Shown piece after piece: positions 1 to 7,873 of a DNA stretch of 22,457 bases. The stretch comes from Tichowtungia sp964398915 (GTDB lineage Bacteria > Verrucomicrobiota > Kiritimatiellia > Kiritimatiellales > Tichowtungiaceae): positions 1-22,457 of the forward strand of contig CAYNOR010000027.1 in NCBI GenBank assembly GCA_964398915.1, written 5' to 3'. A program made the position numbers and the translations under genes. Position 1 is the first letter of the stretch; every line of letters starts with the position of its first letter. Under the pieces are notes generated by a model that worked only from the letters and a program-made list of their open reading frames with translations, searched no databases and was not told the origin of the DNA.

Positions 1-121
1 TACTCAGCGGAATGGAAGGGTATTTTGTATTTGACCGGAACCTCTAATGGGTGACCCCGTTTTCTTTTTCAGCAGTTGGAATGCCAACAGGATGGACGCC
101 GATTATTATGAAAGGGATCTC
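1..121 (+). other. Upstream edge; possible tail of a preceding gene
   Basis: Two plus-strand frames are open from the window edge, one stopping at TAA 45-47 (tail ending FVFDRNL) and one at TGA 52-54. Either could be the last codons of a preceding gene, but they are too short to assign. The ribosome-binding site of the next gene (AAGGGA near 112-117) lies at the right end. Confidence 0.25.
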
Positions 122-601
122 ATGAGTACATTCATACATCTAAGCTCCGATGTGCAGTCAAAGCAGATCGGAACTGGAACAAAGATTTGGCAATTCTGTG
201 TGGTACTGCTGGGTGCCAAGATCGGTTCAGACTGCAATATCTGTTCACATTGCTTTATCGAAAACGATGTGGTTGTCGGCGACCGGGTTACGGTTAAATG
301 CGGTGTTCAACTGTGGGACGGCTTGCGAATCGAGGACGATGTGTTTATCGGCCCCAATGTTACTTTTACGAACGATAAAACGCCGCGGCCCAAAAGGGAT
401 CGTGGTGAATTTATTCCGCAACGAACGATTGTGAAAAAAGGGGCGGTAATCGGTGCCAATGCGACTCTTTTGCCGGGGCTTGTTATTGGTGCGGGTGCGC
501 AAGTGGCTGCTGGTTCTGTTGTCACAAAGGATGTCCCTGATGGCAAGCTAGTCATGGGTTTTCCCGCACAGGTTCTAAGGGATGTGAAGGAGGGCGTATG
601 A
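122..601 (+). CDS. Hexapeptide-repeat N-acetyltransferase, FdtC/QdtC-like
   Basis: This is a cytoplasmic left-handed beta-helix acyltransferase of about 159 residues that probably N-acetylates a dTDP-3-amino-3,6-dideoxyhexose using acetyl-CoA. Imperfect hexapeptide repeats run through most of the protein (for example AKIGSDCNICSHCFIENDVV, then GAVIGANATLLPGLVIGAGA), and it ends with the usual SVVTKDVPDGKLVMGFPA segment. The frame is open from 47, but ATG 122 is chosen because AAGGGA sits a few bases upstream and homology-like sequence begins at FIHLSSDV. The stop overlaps the ATG of the next gene by ATGA, so the two are translationally coupled. The ketoisomerase and aminotransferase that follow are the usual partners in dTDP-Fuc3NAc or Qui3NAc synthesis. 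The substrate is inferred from this context; the fold is clear. Confidence 0.85.
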   Translation: MSTFIHLSSDVQSKQIGTGTKIWQFCVVLLGAKIGSDCNICSHCFIENDVVVGDRVTVKCGVQLWDGLRIEDDVFIGPNVTFTNDKTPRPKRDRGEFIPQRTIVKKGAVIGANATLLPGLVIGAGAQVAAGSVVTKDVPDGKLVMGFPAQVLRDVKEGV

Positions 602-1011
602 GTAATCTGGATAAGGTAAAAATAATTGATCTACCGAAAATTACGGATCAGCGTGGGAATTTGACGTTTGTCGAGGGAGGGAAGCATATCCCGTTCGACA
701 TCAAACGGGTCTATTACCTTTACGATGTTCCGGGCGGGTCGGAACGTGGCGGTCATGCCCACAAGGAGCTTCAGCAACTGATCATCGCCATGTCGGGCAG
801 TTTTGATGTGGTGCTGGATGATGGAACGGAAAAGAAGAGGTTTCATCTGAACCGTTCTTATTACGGGCTTTATGTGCCGACGATGTTATGGCGGGAGTTA
901 GATAATTTTTCGTCGGGAGCAGTCTGCATGGTGCTAGCCTCCAATCATTACGACGAAAAAGATTATTACCGCGAATACAGCGACTATCTGAAAGCAGTAG
1001 CCAGGGATTAG
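598..1011 (+). CDS. fdtA: dTDP-4-oxo-6-deoxyhexose 3,4-ketoisomerase (FdtA/QdtA, WxcM-like cupin)
   Basis: This small cupin of 137 residues would move the keto group of dTDP-4-oxo-6-deoxyglucose from C4 to C3, giving the substrate for the aminotransferase downstream. Family landmarks are visible in order: TDQRGNLTFVEGG (16-27), IPFDIKRVYYLYDVPGG (30-46), the active-site RGGHAHKELQQ (49-59, with H52 and H54), GLYVPTMLWREL (89-100) and VLASNHYDEKDYYREY near the C-terminus. Length is normal. From memory of QdtA mutagenesis, two positions separate galacto from gluco products; here they are R19 (FdtA-like) and R98 (QdtA-like), so the product epimer cannot be called. The start overlaps the preceding stop. 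The gene is followed by 74 bases of repeat-like spacer. Confidence 0.88.
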   Translation: MSNLDKVKIIDLPKITDQRGNLTFVEGGKHIPFDIKRVYYLYDVPGGSERGGHAHKELQQLIIAMSGSFDVVLDDGTEKKRFHLNRSYYGLYVPTMLWRELDNFSSGAVCMVLASNHYDEKDYYREYSDYLKAVARD

Positions 1012-1085
1012 TGGGTAGCAGTCAGTGAATAGTGGACAACGTCCTTCCTTAATCCATAAAACCTAATACTTAAAGCTGATCTCAT
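1012..1085 (+). repeat. Repeat-like intergenic spacer
   Basis: This spacer is built of short quasi-repeats (GTGGGTAGCAGTCAGTG, AATAGTGGAC), like one arm of the inverted short-period repeats seen elsewhere in the window. No matching reverse-complement arm is visible here. It separates fdtA from fdtB, which has only a weak Shine-Dalgarno. Confidence 0.4.
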
Positions 1086-2183
1086 ATGAATGTTCCATTT
1101 CTTGATTTAAAAGCGACATACGAGGAACTGAAGCCGGAATTTGACGCGGCTTATCAGCGGGTCATGAGTTCGGGCTGGTATCTGCTCGGGAAAGAGCTGG
1201 AGGCCTTCGAGGCGGAATACGCATCCTATTGCGAAACGAAGTATTGCATCGGAGTGGCCAATGGGCTAGACGCACTTCACTTGATCTTGCGGGCGTACGA
1301 TATTGGGCAGGGCGATGAAGTGATCGTCCCAGCTCATACCTTTATCGCCACCTGGCTGGCTGTCAGCTATGTCGGTGCAACGCCGGTACCGGTAGAGGTT
1401 GATCAGAAAACATACAATATTGATCCTTCTCGTGTTGAGGCCGCCATCACGCCGCGGACTAAGGCAATTATGCCCGTTCATTTGTACGGACAACCCGCTG
1501 ATATGGATCCGATTCTGGACATTGCGAACAAACATGGACTTAAGGTCATTGAAGACAGCGCACAGGCCCAAGGCGCACGCTACAAGGGGCGTCGGACGGG
1601 CGGTTTGGGTGATGCCGCTGGACACAGCTTTTATCCGGGGAAAAACCTCGGAGCCTTTGCCGATGCTGGGGCAGTGACCACGAACGATCCGGATCTTTAT
1701 ACAAAGGTGCGCAAGTTGCGGAACTACGGCTCGGTGGTGAAATATCAGCATGAATTGCAGGGGGTGAATTCCCGGATCGACGAACTGACCGCGGCCTTCC
1801 TGTGCATCAAACTCCGCAAACTCGACGAGTGGAATGAGCGCCGAAAAAAAATCGCCGCCTTTTATCTGACGCACCTGCCACCTGCCACCTGCCACCTGCC
1901 ACTCGTTAGCGAGTGGATTGAACCCTCTTGGCATTTATTTGTCATCCGCCATCCGCAGCGTGATTTGCTGCAAAAGAAACTGTCCGAAGCCGGAGTCAGC
2001 ACGTTGATTCATTATCCGGTTCCGCCGCATTTAACCGGTGCCTATCAAAACCTTGGGTTTAAAGCCGGAGATTTCCCTGTTACCGAGCAACTCTGTGGTG
2101 AAATCCTCAGCCTTCCGATCGGGCCTCATCTCAGGGATGAACAGGTTGAGTTTCTCGCTGAGCAAATTATTCAGGAAAATTGA
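1086..2183 (+). CDS. fdtB: dTDP-3-oxo-3,6-dideoxyhexose aminotransferase (FdtB/QdtB, DegT/DnrJ/EryC1 family)
   Basis: This is a PLP-dependent sugar aminotransferase of 365 residues that would transfer an amino group to the C3 keto sugar made by the ketoisomerase upstream. Fold-type I landmarks of the DegT/DnrJ/EryC1/StrS family are present: the N-terminal VPFLDLKATYEEL, GVANGLDALHLILRA (56-70), EDSAQAQGA (156-164, D157 pairing with the PLP ring), the Schiff-base lysine K186 in SFYPGKNLGA, and RIDELTAAFL (230-239). The C-terminal WHLFVIR and the IHYPVPPHL substrate loop are also normal. Residues 262-276 are unusual: they are encoded by a 7-bp tandem repeat followed by a perfect hairpin, placed in a family-variable loop. 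The Fuc3N versus Qui3N choice depends on the ketoisomerase. Confidence 0.9.
   Translation: MNVPFLDLKATYEELKPEFDAAYQRVMSSGWYLLGKELEAFEAEYASYCETKYCIGVANGLDALHLILRAYDIGQGDEVIVPAHTFIATWLAVSYVGATPVPVEVDQKTYNIDPSRVEAAITPRTKAIMPVHLYGQPADMDPILDIANKHGLKVIEDSAQAQGARYKGRRTGGLGDAAGHSFYPGKNLGAFADAGAVTTNDPDLYTKVRKLRNYGSVVKYQHELQGVNSRIDELTAAFLCIKLRKLDEWNERRKKIAAFYLTHLPPATCHLPLVSEWIEPSWHLFVIRHPQRDLLQKKLSEAGVSTLIHYPVPPHLTGAYQNLGFKAGDFPVTEQLCGEILSLPIGPHLRDEQVEFLAEQIIQEN
1872..1916 (+). repeat. 7-bp tandem repeat plus hairpin inside fdtB
   Basis: Four full copies of CACCTGC (1872-1899) run into a perfect hairpin with stem CCACTCG (1899-1905), loop TTAG (1906-1909) and stem CGAGTGG (1910-1916). The reading frame is kept and encodes a loop just before the WHLFVIR strand of the aminotransferase. 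The pairing of a short-period repeat with a mini-hairpin matches other repeats in the window. Confidence 0.8.
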
Positions 2184-2244
2184 CATGGCTTGGTCGAGTG
2201 TTCGTTGCAATTATTTATTTGTTTTCTGAAGTCTGGAACTAAGA

Positions 2245-3579
2245 ATGAAAAAGGCAGTTAAAAAAGCTATTTTGCGAATCAAAAGTAGCATTGGAACTAA
2301 GTTGCGTGTTGCTGGCAAAGTGGCGCTCCGTCCAGTTTTGAAGAAGTTCGATCAGCAGGAGGCCCTGATCCGCCTCGTGGCGAAAGACAATATAAAAACG
2401 CGCTTTATGGCGAAAAAAGCGCAAGGTCTGCCGATCAACGTGCTGTTTGTTTGTCATGAGCCAGCTTTGTGGAGCATGTTTGAATCAGTCTATCAGGCCA
2501 TGGCGGAAGACACCGGTTTTTCGCCTAAGATCATTGCCTTGCCATATGCGCATGGCACATTACCGGCAGGCGAGTATAAAGATGGCGGCATGGTTGAGTT
2601 TCTGGAAGAGCGGGGCATTCCGGTGGTGCGGGGCTATGAGAAAGAGACTGCTAAATGGATGCGCCCGGACGAATTCAGCCCCGACTATATGTTCTTTCAA
2701 ACGCCGTATAGTTTCTTTCCTCCGGAGTGGTGTATTGAACAAGTGTCGCTGATTGCTAGAGTTTGCTATATCCCTTATGCTACTTCGTTGATTAGTAGTT
2801 TAGAGTTGGGTGTTCAGCCGGGAGGCTTTTTACGACACGCTTCTCTTCTCTTCAAAGAAAGCGATCTGGCTGTAGCTCAATTAAAGAGATTGTACCAAAA
2901 TGAGCCTTGGTTCGAATTGAAAAAAGTCGCAGTCAGTGGAAATCCGAAACTTGATGAACTCAAAATTGCTGCTGAAAATTTTAAAAAGCAACGTTCTGAA
3001 AGAAAAGAACAAACAAAAACTACAAGATTAGTATGGACTCCCCGATGGAATACCGGGGAAGGTGTGTGCCATTTCTTCGACTACAAAGATTTTTTTTCCA
3101 AATATTGTAATGCGCATCCAGAGGTATATTTCACATTCAGGCCGCATCCCTTATGCTTTCAAAATTTCATTAAAAGCGGCGAAATGAATCTGCAACAAAT
3201 AACGCGCATGCAGGAAGACTATAACCAGTCGCCAAATATGACTATCGATAAAGTCGCGGACTTTAAGGATTCTGTTTTAAGTTCAGACATCTTAATTTCA
3301 GATTTGTCATCAATGATTTATGATTGTTTTATAATTGGAAATCCCATTATTTATACCCACCGCACTGCACAGTTTACGGAGGTGGGGGCTGAGTTGTTTA
3401 AGGGAGTATATTGGGTCAGAAATGAGAGTGAGCTCGCGTCTACAATAGACATGCTTATAAGGGGGGAAGACCCCTTGCGACCGAAAAGGGAATCAATTAT
3501 AAAAACCATTTTATATGTACCTGTGGGCGGGAGTGGGGTGTATATCAAACAAAAGTTGTGGCAAGATTTTCAATTCTAG
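2245..3579 (+). CDS. CDP-glycerol:glycerophosphotransferase-like protein (TagB/TagF family)
   Basis: This 444-residue protein probably transfers a phospho-alcohol from a CDP donor to a glycan at the inner membrane face. The N-terminus is basic (MKKAVKKAILRIKSSIG). A Rossmann-like start PINVLFVCHEPALWSMFESV follows at 63-82. The C-terminal GT-B half carries family-type motifs: SGNPKLDEL (231-239), LVWTPRWNT (262-270), FRPHPL (298-303) and DILISDLSSMIYDCFIIGNP (348-367). The acceptor and transferred group are unknown. No CTP:glycerol-3-phosphate cytidylyltransferase is visible, so the donor is more likely made by the next gene, 12 bases downstream. Composition changes inside the gene: one 60-base line near 2581 is 62% GC, while lines near 2941 and 3241 are 32-33%. 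It may therefore be mosaic. Confidence 0.75.
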   Translation: MKKAVKKAILRIKSSIGTKLRVAGKVALRPVLKKFDQQEALIRLVAKDNIKTRFMAKKAQGLPINVLFVCHEPALWSMFESVYQAMAEDTGFSPKIIALPYAHGTLPAGEYKDGGMVEFLEERGIPVVRGYEKETAKWMRPDEFSPDYMFFQTPYSFFPPEWCIEQVSLIARVCYIPYATSLISSLELGVQPGGFLRHASLLFKESDLAVAQLKRLYQNEPWFELKKVAVSGNPKLDELKIAAENFKKQRSERKEQTKTTRLVWTPRWNTGEGVCHFFDYKDFFSKYCNAHPEVYFTFRPHPLCFQNFIKSGEMNLQQITRMQEDYNQSPNMTIDKVADFKDSVLSSDILISDLSSMIYDCFIIGNPIIYTHRTAQFTEVGAELFKGVYWVRNESELASTIDMLIRGEDPLRPKRESIIKTILYVPVGGSGVYIKQKLWQDFQF

Positions 3580-3591
3580 GAGTATTAGGAA

Positions 3592-5400
3592 ATGCAAGCA
3601 ATCATCTTAGCAGCGGGTATGGGGAAGCGGTTGGGGAATTTAACCGCGAGTGATACAAAATGCATGTTGAGTGTTAATGGGAAAACATTGATTGAACGGT
3701 CGCTGGATGTGTTGTCGGCGGCGGGGCTAAGCCGAGTTATCATCGTCGTAGGGTTTGCCGGACAAAGATTAAAAGCGTACTTAGGCGATTCATATAAAGG
3801 ACTTCCTATTGAATATGTTGAAAATCCTATTTACGATAAAACCAATAATATCTATTCCCTTTACTTAGCAAAGGATCTCTTTCAACAAGAAGACACCCTG
3901 TTACTAGAAAGCGATTTAATTTATGAGTCGCAGATTATTGAGCGCCTTTTAGCCCAACCTTTTCCGAATCTTGCAGTTGTTGATAAATATCAATCTTGGA
4001 TGGATGGCACGGTCGTTACATTGAACGAATCAGATGATATACTATCTTTTATTCCGAAGAAAAACTTTGATTACGCAAACATTCCTAGCTACTACAAGAC
4101 GGTAAATATCTACAAGTTTTCTAAGGATTTTATTAAGAAAAGCTATCTCCCATTTCTTGAGGCTTATAGCTCTGCATTGGGTAGAAACGAGTATTATGAA
4201 CAAGTCTTGCGTGTATTATTAACCCTTGAGCAGCAAAACCTCAAAGCACTTAGACTTCATGGCGAGAAATGGTACGAGATTGATGATGTTCAGGATTTGA
4301 ACAATGCAGAAACTATATTTTCGTCAGAGGAACAGAGGCTAGGTGCTTTTCAAAAGCGGTACGGAGGGTATTGGCGGTACCCGGCTATTCGTGATTTCTG
4401 CTATCTAGTCAATCCCTACTTCCCGACAACACGGATGGTGCACGAAATGGAGTACTACTTTAAGGAGTTGTTAAGTCAATATCCTTCTGGTCAAAGTATT
4501 CAAAAATTATTGGCTGCAAAAATGTTTAAATGTCGTCCAGATCAGATATTAGTCGGTAACGGGGCGGCTGAACTGATCATGGGGTTAATGGCTGAACTGG
4601 AAGGTCGCGTAGGTATAATATGCCCTACTTTTAACGAATATCATGAACGGCTTAAAAAGGCGGAGCCTGTCATTTTCAAGCCGGATAACGCAGACTTTTC
4701 ATATACCGAGGAAGACCTGAAGGAGTTTTCTTCAACGGTTGACGTTTTGATCATTATAAACCCAGACAATCCTAGTGGAAATTTTATACCAAAACAAAAC
4801 CTGATAGATTTAATTGGCTATCTGGACGCTGCAAAAAAAACATTGATCCTGGATGAATCGTTCGTTGATTTTTCAACCGATGGCTCTGCGAACAGTATGA
4901 TAGATTCGGAAATCCTAGATCAGTACAAGAACCTTGTAATAATTAAAAGCATCAGCAAGAGCTACGGAGTCCCCGGAGCGAGATTGGGTGTAGCGGTAAC
5001 CTCAAATGGAACGTATTTGAATATGATGAAAACCTACTTGTCAGTCTGGAATATTAATTCCTTCGGGGAGTTTTTCTTGCAGATCATCGGGAAGTACGAA
5101 GTGGCTTATAAACAGGCGTGCGGCCAGATTGCCGAAGAGCGTGACCGTTTTCTTACACAGCTTATGAAGGTTCCTTTTCTTCGCCCGATTCCATCACAGG
5201 CAAACTATTTTCTATGCGAGGTTCTGCCTCCATGGACAGCCTCTTCATTGACTAGGGAGCTTTTAGGGGAATACGATATTTTTTTAAAAGAGTGCACTGG
5301 CAAAATGGGATTCGAAGGTAAAGAGTTTGTCCGGATCGCGGTGAGAGATTTTCATGATAACGAAACATTAAGTAATGCGCTATGTGAGATGGGAGTGTGA
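3592..5400 (+). CDS. Fusion of LicC-type nucleotidyltransferase and HisC/CobD-like PLP enzyme
   Basis: This is a bifunctional enzyme of 602 residues. Residues 1-245 are a nucleotidyltransferase of the LicC/phosphocholine-cytidylyltransferase type, with IILAAGMGKRLG (4-15), TKCMLSVNGK (22-31), the metal-site LLLESDLIYE (103-112) and the closing KWYEIDDVQDLNNAE (226-240). Residues 255-602 are a class I/II PLP domain with VGNGAAELI (321-329), NPDNPSGN (390-397), LILDESFVDFS (418-428, D421), the Schiff-base K456 in SISKSYG, PGARLG (461-466) and a C-terminal VRIAVRD (580-586). That domain resembles histidinol-phosphate aminotransferase or the threonine/serine-phosphate decarboxylases. The product is inferred to be a CDP-activated amino compound; its identity is unknown. 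A good Shine-Dalgarno (AGGAG/TTAGGAA) precedes the ATG. Composition is AT-rich. Confidence 0.82.
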   Translation: MQAIILAAGMGKRLGNLTASDTKCMLSVNGKTLIERSLDVLSAAGLSRVIIVVGFAGQRLKAYLGDSYKGLPIEYVENPIYDKTNNIYSLYLAKDLFQQEDTLLLESDLIYESQIIERLLAQPFPNLAVVDKYQSWMDGTVVTLNESDDILSFIPKKNFDYANIPSYYKTVNIYKFSKDFIKKSYLPFLEAYSSALGRNEYYEQVLRVLLTLEQQNLKALRLHGEKWYEIDDVQDLNNAETIFSSEEQRLGAFQKRYGGYWRYPAIRDFCYLVNPYFPTTRMVHEMEYYFKELLSQYPSGQSIQKLLAAKMFKCRPDQILVGNGAAELIMGLMAELEGRVGIICPTFNEYHERLKKAEPVIFKPDNADFSYTEEDLKEFSSTVDVLIIINPDNPSGNFIPKQNLIDLIGYLDAAKKTLILDESFVDFSTDGSANSMIDSEILDQYKNLVIIKSISKSYGVPGARLGVAVTSNGTYLNMMKTYLSVWNINSFGEFFLQIIGKYEVAYKQACGQIAEERDRFLTQLMKVPFLRPIPSQANYFLCEVLPPWTASSLTRELLGEYDIFLKECTGKMGFEGKEFVRIAVRDFHDNETLSNALCEMGV

Positions 5401-5401
5401 G

Positions 5402-6343
5402 ATGAAAGTTTTAACGCACAATGATATCGTAAAACTCAATGTGTCACCCATTACATGCGTCGAATGGGTAGAGGAATCATTTAGTTTAAAGGATGAGTGC
5501 ATCTTGCCTCACAAAATAAGCATTCCGCTAAGTGGCAATATTTTTTTCAATACAATGCCGTGTGTCATGCCAATGATTAATGCGATAGGCGCAAAAATAG
5601 TCTCACGATTCCCATGCCGAAAACCTTCAATTGACGGGCAGATCGTATTGTATTCATTAGAAACTGGCAAACTTGAGTTTCTAATGGATGCTAATTGGAT
5701 AACGGCGGCAAGGACGGGCGCTGTCGCCGCATCATCTGTTCGGAAATTTGCCAAGACCTCATTTGAAAATATCTCATTTATTGGACTAGGTAATACGGCC
5801 CGATCGACCACGGCGTGCCTGCTTGCATTATTTCCGGACAGGCCAATAAAAATCAGGCTAATGGCGTATAAAAACCAGACAGAATTATTTATGCAACGAT
5901 TTTCAGAAGCAAAAAATCTAACTTTTGAGGTCGTCTCCAACGTAGAAGCCCTTGTTGAAGGTGCTGATGTACTTGTTTCTTGCGTAACAGCAGCTGTTTC
6001 ATTGTTTGCGCAAGACAAGGCTTTCAAAGAGGGTGTTTTGGTTGTTCCTGTACATACTCGTGGATTCCAAAACTGCGATTTGTTTTTCGATAAAGTATTT
6101 GCCGATGACACAGCGCATGTGAGTGGATTTTTAAATTTTAATAAATTCAAGACATTTGCCGAATATTCATCTGTATTAAAAGGAGTTGCTCCTGGCAGAG
6201 AATCGGAAAAAGAGCGGATTTTATGTTATAATATTGGAGTAGCGATTCATGACATATTTTTCGCAAAAAAAATTGCTTCTATCTCCGCTAATCAGGGAAT
6301 GGAATTTTCTTTGCAGAGCCCAAACGAAAAGTTTTGGTTTTGA
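5402..6343 (+). CDS. Ornithine cyclodeaminase/mu-crystallin family protein
   Basis: This 313-residue NAD(P)-dependent enzyme belongs to the OCD/mu-crystallin fold. The substrate-binding motifs are GAKIVSRFP (63-71, K65) and ITAARTGAVAASSVRKFA (100-117, R104). The Rossmann motif is FIGLGNTARS (126-135). Where true cyclodeaminases carry a glycine-rich segment with the catalytic aspartate, this protein reads VHTRGFQNCDLFFDKVFADD (217-236), so ornithine cyclodeamination is unlikely. An imine reductase or amino-acid dehydrogenase role in the same pathway as the fusion enzyme is more plausible. The frame extends upstream to 5375, but ATG 5402 is chosen: it lies one base after the previous stop, with GGGAG about 8 bases before it. 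It is AT-rich like its two upstream neighbours. Confidence 0.82.
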   Translation: MKVLTHNDIVKLNVSPITCVEWVEESFSLKDECILPHKISIPLSGNIFFNTMPCVMPMINAIGAKIVSRFPCRKPSIDGQIVLYSLETGKLEFLMDANWITAARTGAVAASSVRKFAKTSFENISFIGLGNTARSTTACLLALFPDRPIKIRLMAYKNQTELFMQRFSEAKNLTFEVVSNVEALVEGADVLVSCVTAAVSLFAQDKAFKEGVLVVPVHTRGFQNCDLFFDKVFADDTAHVSGFLNFNKFKTFAEYSSVLKGVAPGRESEKERILCYNIGVAIHDIFFAKKIASISANQGMEFSLQSPNEKFWF

Positions 6344-6397
6344 CACGGTAATTTAGATATGACTTTGCATCACACACTGACCGAATTTTAAAAGTGT

Positions 6398-7849
6398 ATG
6401 CCCTCAATTAAAAAATCATTTTTCTGGTCAGCAGTGGAGCAACTTGGGCCGAAGGCCGTACAGATTATTGTTACGATTTTTATGGCTCGATTGCTTGATC
6501 CAAAAATGTTCGGCTTGATGGGAATGCTTGCTTTGTTTATGGGATTGGCGCAGGTGTTTTCCGACTGCGGGCTTTCCGCTTCGCTAATTCAGAAACAGGA
6601 TCTAACGAAGGATGACGAGACCAGTGTGTTTATGATGAACATCGGGCTGGGAATAGTGCTGACGATTCTTTTGTGTGTTATTTCTCCGCTAGTGGCACGA
6701 TTTTATAATCAGCCTATTCTTGTCCCTTTGTTGTGTGTTCAGGCTCTCGCGACTTTTGTCTCATCATTTTCTATTGTGCAGAGATCTTTGCTGTCCCGCA
6801 CGATGCTGTTTCATAAAACCGCAATGGTTGGTACGGTTAGCACGGTTGTGTCCGGTATTACCGGAATGTGTATGGCGTATTTCGGGTTCGGGGTCTGGAG
6901 TCTAGTGGGGGCGACTTTAGCTTTGAATATTGTTCAGGCCGGATTGCTATGGAAGGTCAGCGATTGGCGCCCCCGAGGCCGTATTCGGCTTACTGCGGTT
7001 CGGTCAATTTGGAATTTCAGTTCGTATCTGCTTTATTGTCAGTTGATTGGAATCATTTATCAGAATATGTATTCCGTTGTTATCGGCAAGGTCTACTCTG
7101 CGGAAAGCTTAGGGTATTATAATCGGGCAAATACATTGAGAATGTTGCCTGCCAGCACGATGACCGGGGTGGTCAACCGGGTGGCATTTCCCCTTTTCTC
7201 CCGTTGCCAGCACGACAAAGTGCTAATGCTAAAACGAATGAGGGAGCTGGTACGGAGTTCGCTTTTGCTGTCTTGCGCAGGAATGGTCTTGTTGGCCGTT
7301 ACGGCAGATCCGTTGATTCCACTTTTGATGACCGATAAATGGATGCCAGCGGTACCGTTGATGCGCATTTTATGCTATGGAGCCATTACCTATCCGGTTC
7401 ATGCCCTTTTTCTGATGGCCTTGCAGGCGCAAGGATATTCCAATCTCAACTTCCGGCTGGAATCCATTAAAATGGTTAGCGGTTTGATTGTGATTGCGAC
7501 GATGTATCGGTTCGGGGTGGCGGCTTTGGCATGGGGGGCGGTATTGTTGGCTGTTCAGGCTTATTTCATTAATGCTTGGTACAACGTTAAATTATTAAAA
7601 TACCGCTGGCGCGATCAGGCATTCGATATTTTCCCCATTCTGATTCTTTGCGCTCTGTCTGGGTTTGCGGCCTGGTTGGTTGGCGGGATGGGTGCCCGCC
7701 ATGCGATTGTAACTTTGATGATTCAGTCAGGAACATTTGCCGTGATCCTTGGCGCAGGAGTCTGGCTGTTCCGGAATCTATTTTTTATGGATGTCTGGCG
7801 GCATGCAACGGGTGTGGTGAAGTGGGCTCGTCAGCAGTCCGAGCGATGA
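6398..7849 (+). CDS. wzx: Wzx-type lipopolysaccharide/polysaccharide flippase (MOP superfamily)
   Basis: This is an integral membrane protein of 483 residues that would flip the undecaprenyl-pyrophosphate-linked repeat unit across the inner membrane. It begins with the typical WzxC-like SIKKSFFWSAVEQLGPKAVQ followed by IIVTIFMARLLDPKMFGLMG. A dozen or so hydrophobic segments follow, with short basic loops such as RSLLSRTMLFHK (around 127-138). The conserved SAESLGYYNRANTLRMLP segment lies mid-protein. Length fits the family. It is preceded by 54 bases with no obvious promoter and lies within the same co-directional gene series. Its presence argues for a Wzx/Wzy-dependent rather than ABC-transporter-dependent pathway. 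Confidence 0.88.
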   Translation: MPSIKKSFFWSAVEQLGPKAVQIIVTIFMARLLDPKMFGLMGMLALFMGLAQVFSDCGLSASLIQKQDLTKDDETSVFMMNIGLGIVLTILLCVISPLVARFYNQPILVPLLCVQALATFVSSFSIVQRSLLSRTMLFHKTAMVGTVSTVVSGITGMCMAYFGFGVWSLVGATLALNIVQAGLLWKVSDWRPRGRIRLTAVRSIWNFSSYLLYCQLIGIIYQNMYSVVIGKVYSAESLGYYNRANTLRMLPASTMTGVVNRVAFPLFSRCQHDKVLMLKRMRELVRSSLLLSCAGMVLLAVTADPLIPLLMTDKWMPAVPLMRILCYGAITYPVHALFLMALQAQGYSNLNFRLESIKMVSGLIVIATMYRFGVAALAWGAVLLAVQAYFINAWYNVKLLKYRWRDQAFDIFPILILCALSGFAAWLVGGMGARHAIVTLMIQSGTFAVILGAGVWLFRNLFFMDVWRHATGVVKWARQQSER

Positions 7850-7873
7850 TTTCGTGCGGAGAGGAACAACGGT

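Noticed and set aside
1266..1934. 222-codon open frame on the minus strand
   Set aside because: It lies antisense to the clearly conserved aminotransferase and has no recognisable motif.
5509..6150. 213-codon open frame on the minus strand
   Set aside because: It is opposite the OCD-family gene, whose motifs are intact; the antisense product is low-complexity Ser/Thr/Asn.
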